A DNA stretch of 64,000 nucleotides from assembly GCF_017114995.1 (NCBI RefSeq), contig NZ_JABXKL010000002.1, positions 46,097 to 110,096 on the forward strand. The letters run 5' to 3'. Both the position numbers and the translations under genes were made by a program. Below, in pieces: positions 18,997-30,400 of the stretch. Source of the stretch: Nostoc sp. NMS9 (lineage in GTDB: Bacteria > Cyanobacteriota > Cyanobacteriia > Cyanobacteriales > Nostocaceae). Below the pieces are notes generated by a model. The model was not told where the DNA came from. It did not search any database and saw only the letters and a program-made list of their open reading frames with translations. The stretch's first letter is position 1. Every line of letters starts with the position of its first letter.

Positions 18997-21672
18997 CTAA
19001 GCCACTACACTAGCAGAGAAAACGAAGTCATTTGCAGTCAGGTTAGTTGAGGTAATTTGTAGTAATGAAGCCAACTCTGTATTTCCGGTTTTTATGATAG
19101 TGTCAGCACCCTGTTGCAATAGGGTTAGGGCACTAAACTGAGTGACGCCAATCCCGCCCAGCCCGATTTTATCAATACCGATCGCAAAGTCAGTCACGAT
19201 ATTTTTGCTAGTTGGCAGACTGGTGTTAGAAATCCAGAACTGGTCAGCGCCAGCACCACCACTCAAGCGATCGCCACCCTGTTGACCAGCGAATAAGACA
19301 TCATCACCATCACCGCCAAAGAGCGAATCATTGACACTGGAGAAGAGTTTGTCATCCCCAGAGCCACCGTAGAGACGGTTATTGCTACCGTTACTGGTAA
19401 GGGTGTCATTACCTGAGCCACCGAAGGATAATTGACGAGTACCTTCAACTACTGTCAAAGTATCATTACCTGCTGCCCCAAACAAATTGTTACTACCATT
19501 GGCTTCGACTACGGTAACTTGGTCATCACCATTGCCACCATCGGCACTAGTGTTACTAGCAGGGCTATTTGCGCCAATCAAGATTTGATCGTTACCATCC
19601 CCAGTGGACACAGAGGAGTTACTACCAACTACCACCCTGTCATCACCCTTCCCAGTCAGAATTTTGTTACCTTTATTACCTTCTACAAAGTCTGCTCCGT
19701 CACCTGTAAATAAGGTTTGATTTGGCTTGAGGGTGACATCATCACTATTGGTAGAACCAAATTGAAGGTCTAGTGTTGTTAGTCCAACAGTGCCACCATC
19801 AAACCCTGCGGCTGTAAAGTACTGAGTATTGCCTACACTTTGAGAATCCAGAATTGTTGCTTGACCGTTAGTAGTTTTTTCTGAAGTCAAAACTTCTTTC
19901 GTGGAGGGAACTGCATCCGGGCCCCCCACCAATGCTTCTGTAATGGCACGACCTTTCAAATCGCCATTACTGGGAATGTTTAACCCCAGAATACGAGCAA
20001 GTGTAGGCGTTACATCAGCATTACTGACGGGCGCATAGTCCACATAGCCTTGTTTAAAGTCAGGGCCAATAGCTTCGATGTTATTGAAGGTATCACCTCG
20101 ACCAAAACTGCCATGCATCCCCTGCCCTTGCTGCAATGTTGTATCAGCAATTTCTACTTGAGCTTGAGGGTTGTTTAGGTTATTTGGGTCGGTACTAAAG
20201 GTTTTAAAGTTGATAACTATAGATGGAACTGGTGTTTTAGCATCACCTTTTAGTCCGATCGCACTTAGTGGTAAAGCACCTGGAATGGTTCCATAGGCAT
20301 CGTCTACAAAAATACCACTGATGTAGTCTTTTTGCGAAAGCAAATCCACGACCTGTTTGGCTAAGTCAGCATTGCCATTAGGCAGATAAATCAGGTCAGA
20401 TCCACCATTGGCAGCTACAACTATCTTTGTACCTGGGTCAAGTTGGCCATTAATTACCTGACCTGTACCACCAATTACACCATTCCCAGAAATAGGACGT
20501 TGACCTTGTGTAGCATCAGCAGTCGCATACTGGATGTGGTCGAGGTTTGGGGGAAGGGTTTTAGGATTAGGATCGTATAGGGGTAGACCGAGATCGTGAG
20601 CTAAATCAATCGCAACAAAGCCTACTGGTAGAAATCCCGGATTTACGCCCTCGTATGTTTGGGTGGCAGCATAACTTGTAGTTTTTGTGCCTTGGCTATC
20701 AATAACTTGTTTGCTGATGGTAGAAAAACCGTGGTCGGAAGTAACAAAGACATCAGTAGTCTTGTCCAAGCCTGTACTTTTGAGATAGTCAAGAAGCTGC
20801 TTTAAATTATCATCAGCATTTTTGACTCCAGCTTTTGAAGTAGGGCCATTGATACCTGGTGTCAAGGTGTTTAAACTATCACCCTGATTGTGTTGAGTAC
20901 CATCGGGATCTCTTGACCAGTACACCAATGCAAATGGTTTACCATCTTCTTGAAACTTGGGTAAAATTACTTTGGTAGTGGCATCTGCAAAGTATTGTTG
21001 TTGAGCAACATTGGCATTCAGGGTGCCAGGAGTTGTATTGGTACCAGCTGGCTGGACTCGCGGTGTTGGTTTTACATCTAAACCAGCGGCTTGTAAGCGA
21101 TTGACAATATCTGGACCGAGTGGAACACCAGAAGGTGAACCTGCGGCTGTAGTCGGCGGTGTTGCACCATTTGTAGTGTCATCAATAATAATTGTATCGA
21201 GAGTAGGAATAGTACCTGTAGTACCACCTTCTCGATTAACTTGTGTAACATCTTGGATGGCAACAGGCCCTAATTTACCAACTGCTGCTGTGTTGAAACC
21301 CTGCGATCGCGCATAAGCTAGAAGTGACTCTTCATCTAAAAAATTGTTACCGGGAAACTTTTCATCGATATCTCCCAGAACCGAATCATTTTCGATGAAT
21401 GGCGTGACACTACCATTGGCATTAGGACTAGGAAAACCAGTGTAGATAGTGTTACTAAAGTCACCTGTATCACCAAGATAATGCCCCGTGGCGATCGCAG
21501 CAGCATTCGGGGTGGTAAATGTCGGAAACAGCGAATGACTATTGGCAAAACTAACTCCCTGCTGACGGATGCTATATAAAGTTGGGGTGTCAGTGGCGTT
21601 TACCGAACCGTTACGCAATCCATCTGCAACAAAAATAATGACATTTCTACCGTTGCTATTTGTATCAGTCAT
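18997..21672 (-). CDS. Secreted phosphodiesterase/phosphatase-like protein with RTX C-terminus
   Basis: An 891-aa protein. Residues 1-600 belong to the type I phosphodiesterase/nucleotide pyrophosphatase branch of the alkaline phosphatase superfamily. A metal site is visible in IIFVADGLR, the nucleophile Thr lies in [15 protein letters not shown], and later metal ligands in VTSDHGFST and GQGMHGSFG. Residues 650-891 are an RTX calcium-binding region ([26 protein letters not shown]) ending in the conserved VTDF...ANDFVFS cassette typical of type I secretion substrates. There is no Sec signal, consistent with C-terminal export. The start has an excellent Shine-Dalgarno, AAGGAG, 8 nt before ATG. 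A Pho-box-like repeat lies upstream. The likely role is releasing phosphate from extracellular esters; the exact substrate is unknown. Confidence 0.85.
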   Translation of the reverse strand: MTDTNSNGRNVIIFVADGLRNGSVNATDTPTLYSIRQQGVSFANSHSLFPTFTTPNAAAIATGHYLGDTGDFSNTIYTGFPSPNANGSVTPFIENDSVLGDIDEKFPGNNFLDEESLLAYARSQGFNTAAVGKLGPVAIQDVTQVNREGGTTGTIPTLDTIIIDDTTNGATPPTTAAGSPSGVPLGPDIVNRLQAAGLDVKPTPRVQPAGTNTTPGTLNANVAQQQYFADATTKVILPKFQEDGKPFALVYWSRDPDGTQHNQGDSLNTLTPGINGPTSKAGVKNADDNLKQLLDYLKSTGLDKTTDVFVTSDHGFSTISKQVIDSQGTKTTSYAATQTYEGVNPGFLPVGFVAIDLAHDLGLPLYDPNPKTLPPNLDHIQYATADATQGQRPISGNGVIGGTGQVINGQLDPGTKIVVAANGGSDLIYLPNGNADLAKQVVDLLSQKDYISGIFVDDAYGTIPGALPLSAIGLKGDAKTPVPSIVINFKTFSTDPNNLNNPQAQVEIADTTLQQGQGMHGSFGRGDTFNNIEAIGPDFKQGYVDYAPVSNADVTPTLARILGLNIPSNGDLKGRAITEALVGGPDAVPSTKEVLTSEKTTNGQATILDSQSVGNTQYFTAAGFDGGTVGLTTLDLQFGSTNSDDVTLKPNQTLFTGDGADFVEGNKGNKILTGKGDDRVVVGSNSSVSTGDGNDQILIGANSPASNTSADGGNGDDQVTVVEANGSNNLFGAAGNDTLTVVEGTRQLSFGGSGNDTLTSNGSNNRLYGGSGDDKLFSSVNDSLFGGDGDDVLFAGQQGGDRLSGGAGADQFWISNTSLPTSKNIVTDFAIGIDKIGLGGIGVTQFSALTLLQQGADTIIKTGNTELASLLQITSTNLTANDFVFSASVVA

Positions 21673-21699
21673 GCCGACTACTCCTTAAGTATTATGAGC

Positions 21700-21735
21700 T
21701 ACGAGCGATGCCTACGGCTGGCTACGCCTACGCAG
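21700..21735. repeat. Small dispersed Nostoc repeat
   Basis: The run around GCCTACGGCTGGCTACGCC has internal inverted symmetry of the GGC/GCC type. It resembles small palindromic elements found hundreds of times in Nostoc genomes. It lies in the leader of the phosphatase gene at 18997-21672. Confidence 0.45.
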
Positions 21736-21906
21736 CAATTGTGTGTCTATAAGCTGAGCGATTAATTACACTCAACCCAAGCAAAAAATTCTTGGCTACA
21801 GAAACCTAAGTAGTATTTGGCGACAAAATGCTTAGTTTCTACACAAATTAGTAGAGATAATTAAATGAACTTAAATCTGGTTACTGTTTCAAAAGATAGT
21901 TGTTCA

Positions 21907-21936
21907 ATGTTTAAGGAAAGTTATAAACAAGTTAAG
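21907..21936 (-). promoter_or_regulatory. Candidate Pho box
   Basis: Read on the minus strand: CTTAACTT, 3 nt, TATAACTT, 3 nt, TTAAACAT. Cyanobacterial Pho boxes are direct 8-mers near CTTAACCT with 3-nt spacers. The 11-bp phase is exact, though repeats 2 and 3 diverge. It lies about 235 bp before the ATG of the leftward phosphatase gene. Confidence 0.45.
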
Positions 21937-22084
21937 ATTTGGGACAAAAAGCAGAAAGATTTTTAAAGACAAAATTACTATAGAAGATATAAAAAGCGAG
22001 GGAATATAATTCCCCCGCATTAGCAAAATCGCTACAGCTTAACTAATGAATGAATGTTGAATCTAAGCTGTAATTATCTTTCGG

Positions 22085-25000
22085 CTAAACGACACTAGCA
22101 GAAAAAACGAAATCATTTGCTGTGAGGCGAGTTGATGTAATTCCAGCTAATGAAGCCAACTCTGTATTTCCGGTTTTCACTAAGGTATCACTACCCTGTT
22201 GCGATAGTGTTAAAGCACTAAACTGAGTAACACCAATACCGCCCAGCCCGATTTTATCAATGCCGATTGTAAAATCAGTAATAATGTTCTTGCTAGTTGG
22301 CAGACTGGCGTTAGCAATCCAGAATTGGTCAGCACCAGTACCACCACTCAAGCGTTCGCCACCCTGTTGACCAGCAAATAGCACGTCATCACCATCGCCA
22401 CCAAACAGGGAATCATTCACACTAGAGAAGAGTTTGTCATCCCCAGAACCACCGTAGAGACGGTTATTACTACCTCGACTCTTGAGGGTGTCGTTACCTG
22501 AGCCACCGAAGGACAGTTGACGAGTTCCTTCAACTACTGTCAAAGTATCATTACCTGCTGCCCCAAACAAATTATTACCACCATTGGCTTCAATTACGCT
22601 AACTTCGTCATCACCAGCACCACCATCAGCATTAGTGTTGTTAGCAGGGCTATTTGCGCCAATTAAGATTTGATCGTTACCGTCTCCTGTGGACACTGAG
22701 GAATTACCGCCGACTACCACGGTGTCATCACCGCTTCCAGTCACGATTGTGTTACCTTTAATACCCGCGACAAAGTCTGCTCCGTCACCTGTGAATAAGG
22801 TTTGCTCGGGCTGAACGGTAATATCATCGCTGCTAGTGGAGCCAAACTTAATTTCTTCAGCTTTTGGCTGACCTAAACCAGCACCAAGGTTAAGGGGCTT
22901 CTCCAGTTTCAGTAGTAGAATTTCATTGTTGTCTATGACTGGATTTTGAAGATCATTCCCAGGACGGCCTGTAGAGAAAGGATAATTGTTGTCATTAGCT
23001 ACCAAAATGGTATTTTTGTCAACAACTAAAACATTTTCAATGGTTTGGAATGGGAAGTCGAAGGCGGCCTTACCGTCCCCATTCAGGTCGTTGGGGTCTT
23101 GAATATTTAACAAGTCTGCAACTTCTTCTTTAGCTACATAGCCATTAGAATCTGTCTTAGACAAGTCTATTTTGTAGATCCTCTTAAATTTAGCCGCAAC
23201 CCCTTGATTGTTATCCCGTTCAATGACTAGGTACTCATTGTCATTAATGACTGCTAAATCCCCAATGGAATTTGACGGATTATCCAATCTGTAGTAAAGC
23301 TTTTTATCAGTGTACTCGTGGTTGGCTAAATCAAATTCGTTAATCCGCAAAGCACCAGGAGTATCGCCTTGAACCGTACCTTCTAATAGGAAATAAAGCT
23401 TAGTTTTGCTGGCGTTAATTGCTCCACCTTCAAAACCTTTGGAGCCACCTAAGTTAGCAAAAGCATCACCTGAAAGTACATCTGGGTTTTGTGGCGATCG
23501 CACTACATTATATTGAGGATTGTCTCTGAGTTGATCCCGTACTTTATCGCCAATATCTGGAAAGTCTGTAAATAGCGCATCTACACCTAATTGATAGAAC
23601 TGCTGAATTTCTAGCTCTAGCTTGCCTTTATAATCTGCCGCTAAGTATTGATCTTCCGCTCGGAAGGTGTAAGGATGAACCTGCAACCCTGCGTTGTGAG
23701 CATCTTGAATTAATGTAGAGGGAGGTAACGTTGTTTTATCAGCATCATTGACTGCTCCATCCCCGTTGACATCATCGGCTTTGCCATCACCATTAGCATC
23801 AGTACCTTTGACACTAACAATCATCCGTTTCCAAGGCCCAATGCCATCAGCATAAGTGGCAACTTCAGCCAAGCCTTCTGGAGTTCGCAAGTCGCCATAG
23901 GTACGAGTGTCACCACTAACTTTTAAGTCATAAGGCTGACTTTCTATGATCTTACCGTTGATATCAATATCACTTGCATCTAGCAATTGAACTAGGGGAA
24001 TATCGACTCCTGCCGCAGGCATAATGCTATCATGCAGTTCTTTGAGGTTACTCACTTCAAAGGACTGGATGAAGATACGATTGGGGTCAGTGAAGTTATT
24101 TGCCTTCAGCGTATCAATTAGTAACTGACTGATGTTTCTGTTAATTTTGTCCGTGGTGCCTACATAGGTGGCTTCATCGGCCAAATAGGTCGGATGCTTA
24201 GTTTCAGGATAAATGCCAATCTTTTTACCTGTCTCGGCTTCTACTTGCTTAACCAAATTGATGATTTCCGTAAAGGTAGGAATTTCAAATTGATCGTCAA
24301 AGGAATGATCCCGGAAAGGTAGACGTTCTTCTGCTCGTAAAGTCTTGATTTCAGCTAAAGTGAAGTCTTCAGCAAACCAACCTGTAAGTGTGTTTCCATC
24401 TAAACTTACCGTTTTTTTGCGATCGGCAAACTCTGGATGTTTGTAAACATCTGTGGTTGTATTGTTGAAATTGACAGTACCATCAGTATTCAAAACTGCT
24501 AAAGCTGGCTCATGGCGGGCAATTAGCACACCATCTTTTGTGACAACCAAATCAGGCTCAATGAAGTCAGCGCCTCGCGCAATTGCTTGTTTATAAGACT
24601 CCAAGGTATGTTCTGGACGATAGCCGCTTGCACCTCTGTGACCAATAACTTTAGGTGCTTCTCCATCTAATGTTTTGAATTGGTCGGGTGTAGCAATGGG
24701 AGCCTCTAATAACTTACCAGTGGCATCAAAATGTAGCAGGTAAGGGCCAAACTCGTCTCCAACCCAAATTGTCCCGTCTTTATCAAAGACGAATGACTCT
24801 ACATCAAAGTCTGAGCCAGTTAGTAATCTTTGAGTAGTTCCCTCATTCACAATTTCAAAAGGAACTTTATTGTTAGGGTCAGACAGTTGGATATAGTCTA
24901 AAACCTTAACGCTGCCGTCTCCATTCTCTGTTCCCTTAAAATTCGGGTCTAGACGATTGATCCGCAGTAGGAAATCTGCACTATTGTCTTTGCTACCGTA

Positions 25001-26857
25001 ACCATTGTCTGAGAGGAAGTAGAAAGAGTTGCTGTTAGCAAATTGAACACCGCTAAAGCCTTGAATTGGCTGTCCTGGGAAAGGCCCGGTTCTGCCATTG
25101 GCTGAAATCCCCTGACCAGAAGTTGATCCATTACTAAAGGTATCAGCAGGCAAAGAGGCAAAGCCTACTAACTCAACTTTTGGCACTATTGAGGCAAACA
25201 TCGTTTGGTAGATGTGGGTTTGATCGTTTAAACCCGCAATTCCTGGAATATCAGAACCGTAGGCGTTATAACCTTTACCTACCAAGCTATTTAATACTTC
25301 AGAACCAGCACCTTGGTAGTAAACAGGTACCGGACGGTTAGTGTGAGTTCCCCAACCATACTTGACAGTGGGATCTGACCCCCAGTAGTGTCCAACTTCT
25401 GCTGGGGTATCCAAATTGGTTAACGCTTCAGCACCTTGATTTTGTACTAAAGTCGGAAAATCACCGTTGAGAGTCAAGTAGTGATCGTGATCGGCGGTCA
25501 CGATTAATAGGTTTTCATCCCAACCACCATTGTTGTCGATCCAGTCAATCGTAGATCCAACTGCCTTATCGAAGTCCAACGTGGTGCCGATCAGGTTGTC
25601 CATGTTGTTATCATGGGCAGACCAATCAATATCGCCACCTTCAACCATTAACCAGAAACCATCGGGGTCTTTACCCAACACATTTAATGCAGCACTTGTC
25701 AAGTCTTTGAGGGTTGGGTTTTCGTTAACCTCTTTGGCAATGAAAGATGCATCCGTCTCTCCAGGAAGCAGTGGACGTGTGGTGTCTACTTTGGCGTTAT
25801 CACCTTGGTTAGTGAAAACGCTGAACATATCTAAACCAGTAGTGCTGTAGTCGCCGTTGGCAGAACTTACAGGCAAGTTACCATTTTGACCACGCGCACC
25901 GTACAGCCCGAAAAGGCGATCGCCTTTTTCTGGATTGATTGTCGCCGCAGTTTCAGCTAGTTTCTGTGCGGCATTTTCACCCCGCTCCAAAAAGGTGTAA
26001 TTGTAGAGGTTGTTTGTTGGTTTAGTACTAAGTTCTGTGTAGGTAGATTGACTAATATATTCATTGCTCGTATTCGGCTCAACCCCTGCTGGTAGTAAGT
26101 CTCCAGGAGCTGAAAGTGGGTGTCCACCACCAAGTAATACCGTCGGTTGATAGACACGGAGTTGCTGTTGCAGGATGTTGTCTAATGCCGGATAGTCAGC
26201 ATCATACTTGCTACGACGGTTAACGTTGGCAGCAGCAGCAGCAGGTGTCGCGTGGTCAATGGGAACTGAAGTTACCAAACCAGTAGATTTACCAACTTCG
26301 TTTGCAGTTTTGAGAATTGTTTCTAGAGGATTCTCAAAAATATCAACGCCAACAGCGTTGTTGTAGCTCTTGACGCCAGTGTACAGAGTTGTAGCGGTGT
26401 TTGCAGAGTCAGGATAGCTGTACTTAATATATTCAGGATCGTTACCAGGAGTCCAAGGATTAATACCACCTCTGGTAGGGTTATAACCTACTAGATTTCC
26501 AACAGCACCATCACTGACTTTTGCGCCACCTGTGGGGGTATTACCTGGGTTAAAAGTTGGATCAAAGGTGAAACCAGGGCGAACTGGGCTTTCTCCTGTG
26601 ATCGGATTAGTACCGTCAAGAGCGGAATTACCATTACCAAAAACTCCATTACTATCAGCGATCGTTGTCCCATAAGTGGTTGCCAAACCGTAGCCTTGAA
26701 GTGTTTGAAAGTTAAGTCCTTGACCCTTACCTTGTGTATAAAAATCACTCAGATTAGCACCTGTCTTACCATTTTGAATCTCTTTGTAGATGGACGCAGC
26801 ACGAGCCATTTCCCAGCCCATACCATCCCCAATCATAATGATGACGTTCTTAGCCAT
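22085..26857 (-). CDS. Alkaline phosphatase-GDPD fusion with RTX C-terminus
   Basis: About 1590 aa from the ATG at 26857, chosen because GGGAG precedes it; an upstream ATG at 26914 has no such site. Domains in order: a PhoA-type alkaline phosphatase (about 1-560: IIMIGDGMG, nucleophile Ser in [25 protein letters not shown]); the first half of an esterase-like-phytase domain (about 565-735, [18 protein letters not shown]); a glycerophosphodiester phosphodiesterase (about 740-1140: [26 protein letters not shown]) with an EF-hand-like [10 protein letters not shown] loop; the second half of the esterase-like domain (about 1150-1320); and an RTX region (about 1340-1590) nearly identical to the one in the gene to its left. 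It would cleave phosphomonoesters and glycerophosphodiesters outside the cell. A Pho-box-like repeat lies upstream. Confidence 0.9.
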   Translation of the reverse strand: MAKNVIIMIGDGMGWEMARAASIYKEIQNGKTGANLSDFYTQGKGQGLNFQTLQGYGLATTYGTTIADSNGVFGNGNSALDGTNPITGESPVRPGFTFDPTFNPGNTPTGGAKVSDGAVGNLVGYNPTRGGINPWTPGNDPEYIKYSYPDSANTATTLYTGVKSYNNAVGVDIFENPLETILKTANEVGKSTGLVTSVPIDHATPAAAAANVNRRSKYDADYPALDNILQQQLRVYQPTVLLGGGHPLSAPGDLLPAGVEPNTSNEYISQSTYTELSTKPTNNLYNYTFLERGENAAQKLAETAATINPEKGDRLFGLYGARGQNGNLPVSSANGDYSTTGLDMFSVFTNQGDNAKVDTTRPLLPGETDASFIAKEVNENPTLKDLTSAALNVLGKDPDGFWLMVEGGDIDWSAHDNNMDNLIGTTLDFDKAVGSTIDWIDNNGGWDENLLIVTADHDHYLTLNGDFPTLVQNQGAEALTNLDTPAEVGHYWGSDPTVKYGWGTHTNRPVPVYYQGAGSEVLNSLVGKGYNAYGSDIPGIAGLNDQTHIYQTMFASIVPKVELVGFASLPADTFSNGSTSGQGISANGRTGPFPGQPIQGFSGVQFANSNSFYFLSDNGYGSKDNSADFLLRINRLDPNFKGTENGDGSVKVLDYIQLSDPNNKVPFEIVNEGTTQRLLTGSDFDVESFVFDKDGTIWVGDEFGPYLLHFDATGKLLEAPIATPDQFKTLDGEAPKVIGHRGASGYRPEHTLESYKQAIARGADFIEPDLVVTKDGVLIARHEPALAVLNTDGTVNFNNTTTDVYKHPEFADRKKTVSLDGNTLTGWFAEDFTLAEIKTLRAEERLPFRDHSFDDQFEIPTFTEIINLVKQVEAETGKKIGIYPETKHPTYLADEATYVGTTDKINRNISQLLIDTLKANNFTDPNRIFIQSFEVSNLKELHDSIMPAAGVDIPLVQLLDASDIDINGKIIESQPYDLKVSGDTRTYGDLRTPEGLAEVATYADGIGPWKRMIVSVKGTDANGDGKADDVNGDGAVNDADKTTLPPSTLIQDAHNAGLQVHPYTFRAEDQYLAADYKGKLELEIQQFYQLGVDALFTDFPDIGDKVRDQLRDNPQYNVVRSPQNPDVLSGDAFANLGGSKGFEGGAINASKTKLYFLLEGTVQGDTPGALRINEFDLANHEYTDKKLYYRLDNPSNSIGDLAVINDNEYLVIERDNNQGVAAKFKRIYKIDLSKTDSNGYVAKEEVADLLNIQDPNDLNGDGKAAFDFPFQTIENVLVVDKNTILVANDNNYPFSTGRPGNDLQNPVIDNNEILLLKLEKPLNLGAGLGQPKAEEIKFGSTSSDDITVQPEQTLFTGDGADFVAGIKGNTIVTGSGDDTVVVGGNSSVSTGDGNDQILIGANSPANNTNADGGAGDDEVSVIEANGGNNLFGAAGNDTLTVVEGTRQLSFGGSGNDTLKSRGSNNRLYGGSGDDKLFSSVNDSLFGGDGDDVLFAGQQGGERLSGGTGADQFWIANASLPTSKNIITDFTIGIDKIGLGGIGVTQFSALTLSQQGSDTLVKTGNTELASLAGITSTRLTANDFVFSASVV

Positions 26858-27419
26858 GAAAGAGAATCTCCCTGTGTTTAATTGTTGAGATGGTCTTCGC
26901 TCTAGTGGAATCAAAAAAGTAATACAGCAGAATTCAGAATACAGAATTCAGGAGTAAAACACGCTTGATACCTGGGTAACAGATTTAGCTTGTGTACCTT
27001 ACTAACTTGAAATCTGCTGTATCGTTAGAGCAAAATTTGTAGTTCTAGACATCTAGAGATGTAGTTAACTTGTAAACCTGTTGAGTCTGAACTATTAAAT
27101 ATCAACCACTATAATTGACATCTCACTAGAGGATTAAGGTATCAAAATTAACAAATTTAATTGCATATTAATTAAGATACATAGCAAAAGTTGTGAAAAA
27201 ATTGTGGACTGGTTAAGAAATGTTGTATTGCAATCTTTTGCTTAATGTGTCGTCAAAAGTTTTGTGCATATTTCTGATGATATAAATTTTTTTTTGCACT
27301 TCTGTCAGATAAGAATTTCTTTCTAACCTTTATAAATAAGTGCTTTTGCAATAATTGAGTACAGCTTCATTAACTTTCGCTGTGTAATGAAGCTGTAACA
27401 ATCAGACTAGGTGAACAAA
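26858..27419. other. Leader and promoter region of the alkaline phosphatase gene
   Basis: About 560 bp, very AT-rich, no gene visible. It contains the Pho-box-like repeats at 27188-27217, about 330 bp before the ATG, and an imperfect direct repeat of CAGAATTCAG near 26930-26950. It also receives transcripts ending from the gene to the right. Confidence 0.5.
27188..27217 (-). promoter_or_regulatory. Candidate Pho box
   Basis: On the minus strand: CTTAACCA, 3 nt, CACAATTT, 3 nt, CACAACTT. The first repeat matches the cyanobacterial Pho-box unit at 7 of 8 positions; the others keep the AA core and the 11-bp phase. It lies upstream of the alkaline phosphatase-GDPD gene. Confidence 0.45.
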
Positions 27420-30400
27420 TTAACCTACAACACTGACAGAGAAAACAAAGTCATTTGCTGTGAGATTAGTTGATATAATTCCTAGCAATGAAACTAACTC
27501 GGCATTTCCAATTTTCACGATGGTATCATTACCCTGTTGCAATAGTGTCAGGGCATTAAATTGAGTAACACCAATACCGCCTAGCCCGATTTTATCAATG
27601 CCAGATGTAAAATCAGTCACAATGTTCTTGCTAGTTGGCAGACTGGCGTTAGCAATCCAGAACTGATCAATACCAGTACCACCACTGAGGCGTTGGCGCA
27701 GCCCCCCGTAGGGATTGCTACCCCCTTGACCAGCAAATAGCACATCATCACCATCGCCACCAAACAGGGAGTCATTGACATTAGAGAAGAGTTTGTCATC
27801 TCCAGAACCACCGTAAAGACGGTTATTGCTACCGTTACTCGTGAGGGTGTCGTTACCTGAGCCACCGAATAATGATTGACGAGAACCTTCAATTACTGTG
27901 AGAGTATCATCACCTGCTGCTCCAAACAAATTATTGCTACCACTGGCTTCCACCACGGTAATAACATCATCACCAATGCCACCATCAGCACTGGTATTTT
28001 GAACTGAACCATTTTGACCAATAAATATGCGATCGTTACCATCTTCCCCGGAAACTGAAGAGTCACTTCCTGCAAGCACTGTGTCATCTCCGTTTCCAGC
28101 CAGGATTGTGTTACCTTCAGCACCTTCTACAAAGTCTGCTCCGTCACCTGCACTAAAGAATTGTCCTGGCTCAAGATTGACAGTATCGCTGTTACTAGAA
28201 CCAAAACCGTTCGGGAAAGTAGGCTCTACAGTTGTCAGATTATTAGGTAGTTCGAGAATGCCGAGTTTTTCAGCAGCCGTATTACCTGTAATGTTGAAAT
28301 CGTTGTCGTTAATCAAGGCTAGAGTATTGGGTGCCACCAATGCTAGACCTTCTAATTTTTCCACTCCGGTGTAACCTAACTGAGCAGCATTAGCAATCAA
28401 ACTCTTGCTGACAGGGGTAATATTGGCAGTAGCTAACTCCGCAGAGGTCAGTTGTTCAATAGTTTTACCAACTGGCAAGGTAAAGTTAGCAGGGTTGTTG
28501 ATGTTGGTCGCCCCAGCTAAATCAATTTGGTAAATTAATTTATTGCCAGCAGATGTAGCATTGTCATCTCGCTCAACTACTGCAAATTTGCCGTTACCCA
28601 AAGAAACTGCATCGCCAATCTTATCGGTTCCTGGTAGACCTTCTAGGCGATATAAATACTCTCCTGTTACCTGCTTGCTGACAATATCAAACTCTAGAAT
28701 TCGCAGGTTGAGAGAAGCTTTAGAAGTCGCATCATTGGCGACATCTGGATTATCGATCGCACTCTGAATAAAGGCATATAATTTATTACCTTCTAGTGCG
28801 ACAGCTTCAAATCCTCGGTTATTGCGGCGTTGGGCATAAACTGCTGGCAATACCTCAGTGCCAAAACTTCCAGCTGGTTGATCTGGGTTGGGTGCTGTGG
28901 CAGTTCCTTGAGGGATAAAGCGGTCGATCAGCTTACCATTAACATCAAAGTGGTAAATTGCCGGACGGTACTCATCCACCAACCAGTAATCTCCATTTTC
29001 TGCAACTACAATTCCCTCTAAGTCAGCACCCAAAGGATCGTTAGCTAGAACATTGTTGTCTAAGTCAACGGCAATTTCATCTGTGTAGGCTAAACCGTTT
29101 CCCACAGCTTGCAAGTTAGGAAGTCCCGTTAATGGGGTCGTTCCATCTTGGCGCAATAGTTCTGTTCTTTTGGTAATGCTGATTTTACCTGTGGTGCGGT
29201 TGAGTTCAAAGCTGACTATTTCTGGTTGGAAGTCGGGTAATAAAAATGGTCTGTTTACACCATCAGGTTCTCCGTTGGGGCCACGATCTGTATTGGTGAC
29301 AAATTTCAGGTTGCCATTTGCTGCAAACCCTTGGAAATACAACCCAGAAAAACCACCTAAGAAAATATCTTGATTTTCAGAGGTCGTGCCTAACTTGGGT
29401 AAGTTTTCAAATTCATAGATAGTCAGCTTGGGTTGAGCGACAGGATTGCGGGGATCGTAACTAGTAGTGTCGATATTTAAAGAATTGGGAAAGGCATTGG
29501 CAATATTTTCCCAAGGTACCAGCTTAAAGTTAGAGCTGATATTTTCCTCTTCACCTTCATCACTAACTATTTTGGCAGGTTCATTAGAACCATCTTGAGT
29601 GACAAATAAACCAAATGGGAAGTTAGTTCCCAGTGGTACGTTAATTACATCAGCACCATCTGACTCTTGTACGCTGTCAATTGACCCATTGTTACCAACG
29701 GCAAAGTTACCCACATATTCGTTGTTACCTTCACGGGTGTAGGCAACAAAGGTATTGTCACCTTGGCTAGATACTAATAAGTAGCCTGTGCCATTTTTGC
29801 CGTAATAAATGGTCAGTCCTTCTACGTCATCTGTGAGATAAGTACCACCTAAATCTCTGACTTTATCAATTAACTTACCAGTTGTGCCACCGTTTGGTTC
29901 TGCTTGGAACTTCCAGATGCCGACATTTTCCTGTCCGATGTAGAGGAAGCCAGTTTCTTGGTCTACCACCATACCCTCTGTTTGGGGATCGCGACCCTCA
30001 ATTGTAGGTATGGTGAATTCCCGCACTCGTTCAACCCCAATTTTGCCATTACCTTTGTCAATCAGTTTAAACTGAGCCACATCTCCAGTTTCTCGCCGAC
30101 TGGTAAAGACATAGTAATCATTGGTGATTGGGCTTCGGTATAAAGTAAGCCCGTAAGCACTCCGAGAAGATGAGGAATAAGGTTCTGCAAAAGGTAGCCC
30201 TTGGAAGAGAGTCCCGATACTGTTATCAGTGATATCTTCCAGGTATTGTCCAGGGGTGTTGGGGTTAATTTTAAAGATTGCTAGTTTATCATTGTTGCGA
30301 TCGCTAGCTACGGCAATATCAACAGATTGATTGCCTAATTTAAAACCGTATTGCAGGTCAATGTTATTGTAGCGAATGCCACCAGGATTAACTGTTTGTA

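Noticed and set aside
26858..26914. Upstream start for the alkaline phosphatase
   Set aside because: The extra 19 residues show no signal peptide, and the internal ATG has a proper Shine-Dalgarno directly before the conserved IIMIGDGMG.
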